Shown piece by piece: positions 1-6,894 of a stretch of 7,623 nt of DNA (position 1 is its first letter; each line of letters begins with the position of its first letter). The notes below the pieces were generated by a model. That model was not told where the DNA came from, did no database searches, and was given only the letters and a program-made list of their open reading frames with translations. Where the stretch lies: the NCBI GenBank assembly GCA_023481025.1, contig JAMCWV010000254.1, forward strand, positions 1 through 7,623, read 5' to 3'. The position numbers and the translations under genes were made by a program. The DNA is from Gammaproteobacteria bacterium (lineage in GTDB: Bacteria; Pseudomonadota; Gammaproteobacteria; Enterobacterales; Alteromonadaceae).

Positions 1-33
1 AATGCAGTAGCTGGACTGGAGTCTGAAAAATGA
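1..33 (+). CDS. Possible C-terminal end of an upstream gene (partial)
   Basis: Reading from base 1, the frame is open for ten codons (NAVAGLESEK) and stops at TGA 31-33. This overlaps the narG start as ATGA, a common sign of translational coupling inside an operon. In related nar operons the gene just upstream of narG is often a narK nitrate/nitrite transporter, so a NarK tail is a reasonable guess. Ten residues cannot identify a family. A second frame (bases 3-26) is also open to a TGA, and the stretch could equally be untranslated leader. Confidence 0.3.
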   Translation, partial: NAVAGLESEK

Positions 34-3000
34 GTCATTTACTCGATAAACTGCGCTTCTTCAATTTGAAGAAAGAACCCTTTGCCAATGGCCATGGGGT
101 CTCAACCAATGAAGATCGCACCTGGGAACAAGGTTATCGCCAGCGTTGGCAGCACGATAAGGTAGTACGTTCTACTCACGGAGTAAACTGTACCGGTTCG
201 TGTAGCTGGAAAATTTACGTCAAAGATGGCCTCGTCACGTGGGAAACGCAACAAACGGATTACCCACGCACGCGGCCTGACCTACCTAATCACGAACCGC
301 GTGGCTGCCCACGTGGAGCCAGCTACTCTTGGTATATTTACAGCGCCAACCGCTTGAAGTATCCAAAAGTCCGTCAGCAGCTGATGAAATTGTGGCGCGA
401 AGCGAAACAGCAGCATAGCGACCCAGTGAAAGCGTGGGAGTCGATTGTTTCTGATCCGGCAAAAGCGAAAAGCTACAAAGAACGTCGCGGATTGGGCGGC
501 TTCGTGCGGGCGTCGTGGGACGAAGTGAACGAGCTGATTGCTGCGTCAAACGTGTACACCACGAAGACCTATGGACCTGACCGTGTCACCGGTTTCTCAC
601 CAATTCCAGCCATGTCGATGGTTTCTTACGCAGCAGGTGCGCGTTACTTGTCATTGATTGGCGGCAACTGTCTGAGCTTCTATGACTGGTATTGTGATCT
701 ACCACCAGCCTCACCACAGATTTGGGGTGAGCAAACGGACGTGCCTGAATCAGCCGACTGGTATAACTCGAACTACATCATTGTTTGGGGCTCAAACGTG
801 CCACAAACACGGACCCCAGACGCGCACTTCTTAACCGAAGTTCGTTACAAAGGGACCAAAACTTGTGTCATTACATCAGACTACTCTGAAGCATCAAAGT
901 TTGGTGACACTTGGTTAGCACCTCGCCAAGGAACCGACGCAGCACTAGCAATGGCTTTTGGACACGTGATTCTGAAAGAATTCCACGTCGATCAGCCAAG
1001 CGCCTACTTCACTGACTACGTTCGTCGCTATACCGACATGCCGATGTTGGTTATGTTGGAAGAAGAGAATGGCAAGCTGACACAAGGCCGTTTCCTGCGT
1101 GCCGCGGACTTAGTTGATAACTTGGGTGAAGACAATAACCCAGATTGGAAAACCATTGCGATTGACCGTAACGGCGACCGACTAGTGAGTCCAAATGGCG
1201 CTATTGGTTATCGCTGGGGCCAAAAAGGCAAGTGGAACCTTGAGCAAAAAGACAATCAAGGCGACGTCGACCTACATTTGTCATTAAAAGATCACTCAGA
1301 CGAAATCGCTGATGTGGCGTTCCCTTATTTTGGTGGCAAGCCACATGAGTATGAGTATTTCCAACATACCGATCACGATGAAATCCAAATGCGTAAGATC
1401 CCGGCGAAGCGCGTTCAGCTTGCCAACGGTGAGTCTGCGCTCGTTGCGACTGTCTTTGACTTAATGTTAGCCAACTACGGTGTCGACAACGGTTTGAACG
1501 ATCCGAACCGAGCTCAAAGCTACGAAGACGACATCCCGTATACGCCAGCATGGCAGAAGAAGATTACAGGTGTTGACCCACAAGATGTCATTCGAATTGC
1601 CCGTGAGTTTGGTCGCAATGCCGACAAAACCAAAGGTCGTTCAATGGTCATCGTTGGTGCTGCACTAAACCACTGGTATCACATGGACATGAACTACCGC
1701 GGCCTCATCAATATGTTGATGATGTGTGGCTGTATCGGTCAAAGTGGTGGTGGTTGGGCGCACTACGTTGGTCAGGAAAAACTGCGGCCACAAACCGGTT
1801 GGGCGCCATTGGCGTTTGCGCTTGACTGGCAACGTCCACCACGGCACATGAACGGTACATCATTCTTCTATAACCATTCGAGTCAATGGCGTTACGAGAA
1901 GTTAGAAATGACTGAAGTCGTATCACCGCTGGCGAACCCGAACAAGTGGAAATCGAGCATTATCGATTACAACACGCGTGCAGAACGTATGGGCTGGTTA
2001 CCGAGTGCGCCGCAGTTAGGCACCAACCCGCTCGGCATTGCTGCTGCAGCAGAAAAAGCTGGCATGGACGTAAAAGACTATGTGGTTGATCAACTGAAAA
2101 GTGGCAGCTTGAAGTTTGCTTGTGAGCAACCCGAGAACCCACAGAATTTCCCACGCAACATGTTTATTTGGCGCTCTAACTTGCTTGGTTCATCCGGTAA
2201 AGGTCATGAGTACATGCTCAAGCATTTACTCGGCACCAAGCATGGCTTGCTCGGTAAAGACTTAGGTGAATTCGGTGGTCAGAAGCCAGATGATGTTGAA
2301 TGGGGCGGTGAAGGTGCCGAAGGTAAAGTGGACCTATGGGTGACCCTCGACTTCCGCATGTCGACCACTTGCTTGTATTCAGACATCGTTTTACCAACCG
2401 CAACTTGGTATGAAAAAGACGACATGAATACTTCGGATATGCATCCGTTTATTCACCCATTAACTGCCGCCGTTGATCCGGTTTGGGAAGCGCGCAGTGA
2501 TTGGGAAATCTTTAAAGGCATTGCGAAAGAGTTCTCGCGGGTTTGCGTTGGTCACCTTGGTGTTGAAAAAGATCTGGTCACGGTACCGATGCAACACGAT
2601 ACACCGAACGAGTTAGCCCAGCCCTATGGCGTGAAAGCGTGGTGGAAAGGCGAATGTGAGCCAGTCCCTGGCCAAACCATGCCGAATTTGGTGGAAGTCG
2701 AACGTGATTACCCAAATACCTATCACCGTTTTACTTCGCTTGGTCCACTCATGGACAAGTTGGGCAATGGCGGTAAAGGCATTAATTGGAATACTCAAGA
2801 CGAAGTGGATTTCCTTGGCAAACTCAATCGCAAGCATGTGGAAGAAGGCGCCAACCAAGGTCGGCCGAAGATTGAAACGGCAATTGATGCGTGCGAGGTC
2901 ATACTCTCGTTGGCGCCAGAGACTAATGGTCAAGTTGCGGTGAAAGCTTGGGGCGCGCTAAGCGAGTTTACTGGGCGTGATCATACCCATTTAGCCAAGC

Positions 3001-3749
3001 CGAAAGAAGACGAAAAAATCCGCTTCCACGACATCGTGGCGCAACCACGGAAGATTATCTCTTCGCCCACTTGGTCAGGTTTGGAAGACGAGCACGTGTC
3101 TTACAACGCAGGTTACACCAACGTTCATGAATTGATTCCATGGCGCACCATTACCGGTCGTCAACAGTTCTATCAAGATCATGAATGGATGCGTGACTTC
3201 GGTGAAACCCTGTGCGTGTACAAGCCACCGATTAACTTGAAGACGGTGCAGCCGGTACTGAACAAGAAGCCGAACGGTAACAAAGAGATCGTTCTCAACT
3301 TCTTAACGCCGCACCAGAAGTGGGGGATTCACAGCACCTATTCGGACAACTTGCTCATGCTGACGTTGTCGCGTGGTGGCCCGATTGTGTGGCTCAGTGA
3401 GATCGACGCGAAAGCAGCAGGTATTGAAGATAACGACTGGATCGAAATCTTCAACGTCAACGGTTCTATCTCAGCACGTGCGGTTGTTTCGCAACGAGTA
3501 CCGGAAGGGATGAGCATGATGTATCACGCTCAAGAGCGGATTGTGAACGTACCGGGCTCAGAAATGACCGGAACCCGCGGTGGTATCCATAACTCGGTAA
3601 CGCGTGCAGTTATGAAGCCAACCCACATGATTGGCGGCTACGCGCAGCAGAGCTACGGCTTCAACTACTACGGCACGGTCGGCTGTAACCGCGACGAGTT
3701 TGTCATTGTCCGCAAAATGGACAAGGTTGATTGGCTGGATACGAAGTGA
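30..3749 (+). CDS. narG: Respiratory nitrate reductase alpha subunit NarG (Mo-bis-MGD catalytic subunit)
   Basis: NarG is the cytoplasm-facing catalytic subunit of the membrane-bound quinol:nitrate oxidoreductase. It reduces nitrate to nitrite at a molybdenum bis-MGD centre. The product is 1239 residues (E. coli about 1247). The FS0 [4Fe-4S] ligands H50, C54, C58 and C93 are present at the E. coli positions. D223, in the YCDLPPASPQ stretch, matches the Asp that ligates Mo. Other family blocks are NHWYHMDMNYRG from residue 547, GQSGGGWAHYVGQEKLRPQTG at about 570-590 and, near the C-terminus, the dinucleotide-binding region with TPHQKWGIHS and YHAQERIVN. The N-terminus (MSHLLDKLRFFNLKK) resembles the vestigial Tat-like tail that NarJ recognises and is not a cleavable signal. 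GGAG at 18-21 lies 8 nt before the ATG, and an in-frame TGA at 24-26 rules out a longer start. The nearest regulatory region lies outside the window. The least conserved part, about residues 405-455, is a usual variable region. Confidence 0.98.
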   Translation: MSHLLDKLRFFNLKKEPFANGHGVSTNEDRTWEQGYRQRWQHDKVVRSTHGVNCTGSCSWKIYVKDGLVTWETQQTDYPRTRPDLPNHEPRGCPRGASYSWYIYSANRLKYPKVRQQLMKLWREAKQQHSDPVKAWESIVSDPAKAKSYKERRGLGGFVRASWDEVNELIAASNVYTTKTYGPDRVTGFSPIPAMSMVSYAAGARYLSLIGGNCLSFYDWYCDLPPASPQIWGEQTDVPESADWYNSNYIIVWGSNVPQTRTPDAHFLTEVRYKGTKTCVITSDYSEASKFGDTWLAPRQGTDAALAMAFGHVILKEFHVDQPSAYFTDYVRRYTDMPMLVMLEEENGKLTQGRFLRAADLVDNLGEDNNPDWKTIAIDRNGDRLVSPNGAIGYRWGQKGKWNLEQKDNQGDVDLHLSLKDHSDEIADVAFPYFGGKPHEYEYFQHTDHDEIQMRKIPAKRVQLANGESALVATVFDLMLANYGVDNGLNDPNRAQSYEDDIPYTPAWQKKITGVDPQDVIRIAREFGRNADKTKGRSMVIVGAALNHWYHMDMNYRGLINMLMMCGCIGQSGGGWAHYVGQEKLRPQTGWAPLAFALDWQRPPRHMNGTSFFYNHSSQWRYEKLEMTEVVSPLANPNKWKSSIIDYNTRAERMGWLPSAPQLGTNPLGIAAAAEKAGMDVKDYVVDQLKSGSLKFACEQPENPQNFPRNMFIWRSNLLGSSGKGHEYMLKHLLGTKHGLLGKDLGEFGGQKPDDVEWGGEGAEGKVDLWVTLDFRMSTTCLYSDIVLPTATWYEKDDMNTSDMHPFIHPLTAAVDPVWEARSDWEIFKGIAKEFSRVCVGHLGVEKDLVTVPMQHDTPNELAQPYGVKAWWKGECEPVPGQTMPNLVEVERDYPNTYHRFTSLGPLMDKLGNGGKGINWNTQDEVDFLGKLNRKHVEEGANQGRPKIETAIDACEVILSLAPETNGQVAVKAWGALSEFTGRDHTHLAKPKEDEKIRFHDIVAQPRKIISSPTWSGLEDEHVSYNAGYTNVHELIPWRTITGRQQFYQDHEWMRDFGETLCVYKPPINLKTVQPVLNKKPNGNKEIVLNFLTPHQKWGIHSTYSDNLLMLTLSRGGPIVWLSEIDAKAAGIEDNDWIEIFNVNGSISARAVVSQRVPEGMSMMYHAQERIVNVPGSEMTGTRGGIHNSVTRAVMKPTHMIGGYAQQSYGFNYYGTVGCNRDEFVIVRKMDKVDWLDTK

Positions 3750-3755
3750 TGAGTT

Positions 3756-3783
3756 GGCGCTTGCTGCCTAGTGCGCAAGCGCC
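3756..3783 (+). other. Perfect 9-bp stem-loop in the narG-narH gap
   Basis: GGCGCTTGC (3756-3764) pairs perfectly with GCAAGCGCC (3775-3783) around a 10-nt loop. It begins 6 nt after the narG stop and ends 18 nt before the narH Shine-Dalgarno (AGGA, 3802-3805). No T tract follows, so it does not look like an intrinsic terminator. A role in mRNA stability, processing or tuning the narG to narH ratio is inference. It occupies most of the otherwise non-coding 3750-3813 gap. Confidence 0.7.
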
Positions 3784-3813
3784 CGACCTGCACCAGATTT
3801 TAGGAAGACGATT

Positions 3814-5349
3814 ATGAAAGTTAGAGCTCAGATTGGCATGGTGTTAAATCTGGACAAGTGTATCGGTTGTCATACTTGTTCAATCACCTGTAAGAACGTC
3901 TGGACCTCACGTGAAGGTGTGGAGTACGCCTGGTTCAACAACGTTGAAACCAAGCCTGGCGTAGGCTTCCCGAAAGAGTGGGAAAACCAAGACAAATGGA
4001 AAGGTGGCTGGGAGCGTACCAGTAAAGGCAAGTTGCAACTGAAAATCGGTGGCAAACTGCGTATTTTGGCAAACATTTTTGCTAACCCAGACTTACCACA
4101 AATCGACGACTACTATGAGCCGTTCGATTTTGATTATCAGCACTTACACAATGTTGGCGATACCAAGCACCAACCGGTTGCGCGTCCGCGTTCACTGATT
4201 AGCGGCCAGCGCATGGAAAAAATCGAATGGGGTCCAAACTGGGAAGAGATTCTCGGAACCGAGTTCGAGAAGCGGAAACGTGACACCAACTTCAACGAAG
4301 TGGTGCAAAAAGACATCTATGGTCAGTTTGAAAAGACCTTCATGATGTATTTGCCACGTTTGTGTGAGCACTGCTTAAACCCAGCCTGTGTGGCTGCCTG
4401 TCCTTCTGGCGCGATTTATAAGCGTGAAGAAGACGGTATTGTCTTGATTGACCAAGACAAATGCCGCGGTTGGCGCATGTGTGTATCGGGTTGTCCGTAT
4501 AAGAAGATTTACTACAACTGGAAAACCGGTAAATCAGAAAAATGCACCTTCTGTTACCCACGGATTGAAGCGGGTCAGCCAACCACTTGTTCAGAAACTT
4601 GTGTCGGCCGGATTCGTTACTTAGGCGTGTTGTTGTATGACGCGGACAAGATTGAAGCGGCAGCCAATACCCCGAACGAGAAAGATCTCTATCAAGCTCA
4701 GTTAGACCTATTCTTGGATCCGTTTGACCCTGAAGTCATTGCCGCGGCCAAGAAAGAAGGGATTGCCGACAACTGGTTGAAAGCAGCACAGCGTTCGCCG
4801 GTGTATATGATGGCGATGGAATGGAAAGTAGCACTGCCATTGCACCCAGAGTACCGCACGTTGCCAATGGTTTGGTATGTACCTCCATTGTCGCCAATTC
4901 AAACTGCGGTGGAAGCAGGCCATGTCGGCATGAACGGCGAAATTCCAGATCTGAAATCACTGCGGATTCCGTTGCGTTATCTCGCCAATATGCTTACCGC
5001 AGGTGATGAGGCGCCGGTTGTCCGTGCGCTCGAGCGCATGATTGCGATGCGTGCCTTCAAACGGTCACAAAATGTCGACGGTGTCGAAGACTTTGAAGTG
5101 CTGAAGCAAGTGGGCCTAACACCCAACCAAGTAGAAGAGATGTATCGCTACATGGCGTTGGCCAACTTCGAAGACCGCTTTGTCATACCAACCAGCGCAC
5201 GAGCCTATGCGCAAAACGCTTACGATTTAAAAGGCGAATGCGGCTTTAGCTTCGGCAACGGTTGTGGTGGTGGCGAAAGCGATCTCAGCTTGTTCGGCAG
5301 CGATAAGAAAGGTGTTCGTAAAGTCATCCCTGTGGTTATGAAGGATTAA
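3814..5349 (+). CDS. narH: Respiratory nitrate reductase beta subunit NarH (four Fe-S cluster electron relay)
   Basis: NarH carries electrons from the NarI haems to NarG, on the cytoplasmic side of the inner membrane. It is 511 residues, within one residue of the E. coli protein. Four ferredoxin-type cysteine groups are seen: C16/C19/C22/C26, C184/C187/C192/C196, C217/W220/C223/C227 and C244/C247/C259/C263. In the third group Trp220 (CRGWRMC) stands where a fourth cysteine would be, as in E. coli, where this set helps bind the [3Fe-4S] cluster. The C-terminal part has the family's glycine-rich CGFSFGNGC stretch (C476, C484). AGGA at 3802-3805 lies 8 nt before the ATG. It is separated from narG by 64 nt holding a hairpin and is followed by narJ after 5 nt. 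No defect is seen. Confidence 0.98.
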   Translation: MKVRAQIGMVLNLDKCIGCHTCSITCKNVWTSREGVEYAWFNNVETKPGVGFPKEWENQDKWKGGWERTSKGKLQLKIGGKLRILANIFANPDLPQIDDYYEPFDFDYQHLHNVGDTKHQPVARPRSLISGQRMEKIEWGPNWEEILGTEFEKRKRDTNFNEVVQKDIYGQFEKTFMMYLPRLCEHCLNPACVAACPSGAIYKREEDGIVLIDQDKCRGWRMCVSGCPYKKIYYNWKTGKSEKCTFCYPRIEAGQPTTCSETCVGRIRYLGVLLYDADKIEAAANTPNEKDLYQAQLDLFLDPFDPEVIAAAKKEGIADNWLKAAQRSPVYMMAMEWKVALPLHPEYRTLPMVWYVPPLSPIQTAVEAGHVGMNGEIPDLKSLRIPLRYLANMLTAGDEAPVVRALERMIAMRAFKRSQNVDGVEDFEVLKQVGLTPNQVEEMYRYMALANFEDRFVIPTSARAYAQNAYDLKGECGFSFGNGCGGGESDLSLFGSDKKGVRKVIPVVMKD

Positions 5350-5354
5350 TCAAT

Positions 5355-6092
5355 ATGCAAATCGCAAGAGTTTTATCATTGCTGCTTGATTATCCTCGTC
5401 CGGGATTACTTGCAGCACAGGAAGATATTCAGGCCATTATTGCCGAGTCGCCGTTATCGGTGGAGCGTCAGCAAGCGTTGAGTGCGTTTGTGTCGACTCG
5501 CTTTAATGGTGACTTAATGGACTGGCAATCTGAGTATGACACCTTATTCGAGCGTGGGCGTTCACTGTCACTGCTGTTGTTTGAACACGTCCATGGTGAG
5601 TCGCGCGATCGCGGTCAAGCCATGGTTAACTTGATGAACCAATACAAAGAAGCAGGCTTGGAAATTGGGGTGCGCGAGCTCCCTGATTACATCCCTCTTT
5701 ACCTTGAGTTTCTCTCCACTCAAGGTGAAGAGAACCTGCGCCTTGGTTTAGAAGAAGTGGCGCATATCCTCGCTTTATTGGCAGCTCGTTTAGAGCAGCG
5801 CGATAGCGACTATGCCGCGGTACTGCATGCCTTGTTGGAGCTTTCTGGTGTCAGTGTTGACATTGCCGACGTGCGTGAGCAAATCGCCAATGAAAAGCGC
5901 GACGACACGAAAGAAGAGCTGGATAAGGTTTGGGAAGAAGAAATGGTCAAGTTTGGCCCTGACTCGCAGGCAGATGGCTGCAGCACAGCGGTTAACAAGC
6001 CTTCAGAAACCCAACGCAAAGACCAGTACGTCCCGATTAACTGGGCTGACATTACTGATGCAGCTCAGACAGAAGCTCAACGAGGAAACTGA
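5355..6092 (+). CDS. narJ: Nitrate reductase assembly chaperone NarJ (TorD/DmsD-like)
   Basis: NarJ is a system-specific cytoplasmic chaperone. It is not part of the final enzyme: it binds the NarG N-terminus, allows Fe-S and Mo-cofactor insertion, and keeps NarGH off the membrane until it is ready. The product is 245 residues, slightly longer than E. coli NarJ (about 236), and is expected to be all-helical. Diagnostic blocks are LFERGRSLSLLLFEHVHGES (64-83) running into RDRG (84-87), ELPDYIPLYLEFL (108-120) and WEEEMVKF (193-200). The last 45 residues are polar and variable, as is usual. The Shine-Dalgarno AAGGA (5341-5345) lies inside the last codons of narH, 9 nt before the ATG, which suggests translation coupled to narH. 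The stop is 2 nt before narI. Confidence 0.96.
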   Translation: MQIARVLSLLLDYPRPGLLAAQEDIQAIIAESPLSVERQQALSAFVSTRFNGDLMDWQSEYDTLFERGRSLSLLLFEHVHGESRDRGQAMVNLMNQYKEAGLEIGVRELPDYIPLYLEFLSTQGEENLRLGLEEVAHILALLAARLEQRDSDYAAVLHALLELSGVSVDIADVREQIANEKRDDTKEELDKVWEEEMVKFGPDSQADGCSTAVNKPSETQRKDQYVPINWADITDAAQTEAQRGN

Positions 6093-6094
6093 TC

Positions 6095-6778
6095 ATGAAC
6101 TTCGTCGACATGTTACTTTTTGGGATTTATCCCTACATCGCGTCTGTCATTTTCTTTGTTGGCAGCGCGCTTCGCTATGACCGTGAACAGTTCACGTGGA
6201 AAGCACAGTCGAGTCAAATCTTGGATAAGAACTTTTTCCGGATTGCCAGTGTGTTTTTCCATGTGGGTATCATCATGATCTTTCTGGGGCATTTCGGTGG
6301 CTTGGTGATTCCGTATGAAGTCTGGGACTTCTTTGGTGTGACTTTAGCTCAGAAACAAATGATTGCGATGGGTGTGGGTGGATTCTTCGGCATTATGTGC
6401 TTCATTGGTTTAACCATGCTGGTGTATCGCCGTTTATTCAATCCGCGCGTGCGGGCTAGCAGCTCGGTGATGGACACGCTGATTTTGCTACTGATCTACT
6501 GGCAGTTGATTTTAGGACTCATCACGATTCCGGTTTCTACCGGTCATATGGATGGTTACGTCATGAAAGATCTGATGAGCTGGAGCCGTCACTTGTTGAC
6601 GTTCCGTCCAGCTGAAGCGGTGAGTTTCTTGGCTGACATGCACTGGATCTACAAAGCCCACGTGTTCTGGGGTGTGACGTTATTCGTCCTGTTCCCATTC
6701 AGTCGCTTAGTGCATATTTGGAGCGTGCCAGTGAAGTACTTTGGCCGCAGCCATCAAATCGTTCGTCGTCGCTACTAA
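6095..6778 (+). CDS. narI: Respiratory nitrate reductase gamma subunit NarI (di-haem cytochrome b, quinol oxidase)
   Basis: NarI anchors NarGH to the inner membrane and oxidises quinol near the periplasmic face, passing electrons through two b haems to NarH. The product is 227 residues (E. coli 225), with about five hydrophobic segments near residues 5-25, 48-72, 87-112, 125-148 and 183-205. The haem ligands of E. coli (H56, H66, H187, H205) correspond to H56, H66, H189 and H207 here. The C-terminal FPFSRLVHIWSVPVKY block is strongly diagnostic. GAGGA (6082-6086), inside the end of narJ, lies 8 nt before the ATG, so translation is probably coupled to narJ. The TAA stop lies within a 7-bp inverted repeat, and a terminator-like hairpin follows about 30 nt downstream. 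Confidence 0.97.
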   Translation: MNFVDMLLFGIYPYIASVIFFVGSALRYDREQFTWKAQSSQILDKNFFRIASVFFHVGIIMIFLGHFGGLVIPYEVWDFFGVTLAQKQMIAMGVGGFFGIMCFIGLTMLVYRRLFNPRVRASSSVMDTLILLLIYWQLILGLITIPVSTGHMDGYVMKDLMSWSRHLLTFRPAEAVSFLADMHWIYKAHVFWGVTLFVLFPFSRLVHIWSVPVKYFGRSHQIVRRRY

Positions 6779-6791
6779 TCGCGTATTAGTA
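6773..6791 (+). repeat. Inverted repeat over the narI stop codon, resembling paired NarL heptamers
   Basis: TACTAAT (6773-6779) and ATTAGTA (6785-6791) form a perfect 7-bp inverted repeat with a 5-nt centre (CGCGT). Each arm fits the loose NarL/NarP heptamer pattern TACYNMT. High-affinity NarL/NarP sites usually have a 2-bp spacer (7-2-7), not 5, so the match is imperfect. As RNA it would be a weak AT-rich hairpin around the narI TAA. Binding by a nitrate-response regulator is only a hypothesis. Confidence 0.3.
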
Positions 6792-6809
6792 ACGAAGAGC
6801 CTGAAGTCT

Positions 6810-6850
6810 AGGCGTGGAGAGGATGCCTTAATCACTCTCCACGCTTTTAT
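6810..6850 (+). terminator. Intrinsic terminator-like hairpin downstream of narI
   Basis: GCGTGGAGAG (6812-6821) pairs perfectly with CTCTCCACGC (6835-6844). The stem can extend inward by GAT/ATC (6822-6824 with 6831-6833) past one bulged A, leaving a 6-nt loop. TTTTAT (6845-6850) follows directly. This is a good rho-independent terminator shape for the + strand, although the T run is only four long, so read-through into the downstream gene is likely to some extent. There is no T run on the opposite strand, so it looks unidirectional. It marks the probable end of the main narGHJI transcript. Confidence 0.8.
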
Positions 6851-6894
6851 CAGCCAAGGGTCTGGAGCTCGTGGCCGATGAAAGAGAGGTTTAT

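Noticed and set aside
1201..1551. 116-codon open frame on the - strand inside narG
   Set aside because: It lies entirely opposite conserved narG codons and has no recognisable product. The other antisense frames within narG, narH and narJ are rejected for the same reason.
2041..2052. CTGCTGCAGCAG palindrome
   Set aside because: It falls in an alanine-rich coding stretch of narG and is explained by GCT/GCA codons.
2086..2093. Palindrome TTGATCAA resembling joined Fnr half-sites
   Set aside because: It lacks the 4-bp spacer of an Fnr site and lies deep inside narG, where it simply encodes Val-Asp-Gln.
4457..4500. Trp in place of a Cys in the third NarH cysteine group (CRGWRMC)
   Set aside because: This looks like a lost ligand, but it is the normal state in the NarH family (Trp220 in E. 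coli), where the site holds a [3Fe-4S] cluster.
5233..5280. Cys/Gly-rich stretch near the NarH C-terminus as a possible extra metal site
   Set aside because: A very similar C-terminal CGF-F-GC stretch occurs in other NarH proteins, so it is a family trait rather than a new site.
5812..6180. 122-codon open frame on the + strand spanning the narJ-narI junction
   Set aside because: It is a shifted frame across two well-supported genes, and its translation resembles no known protein.
6784..6789. TATTAG as a -10 element for the parvulin gene
   Set aside because: No credible -35 element lies at a suitable distance, and it sits upstream of the terminator-like hairpin, so it would not give efficient transcription of the gene.
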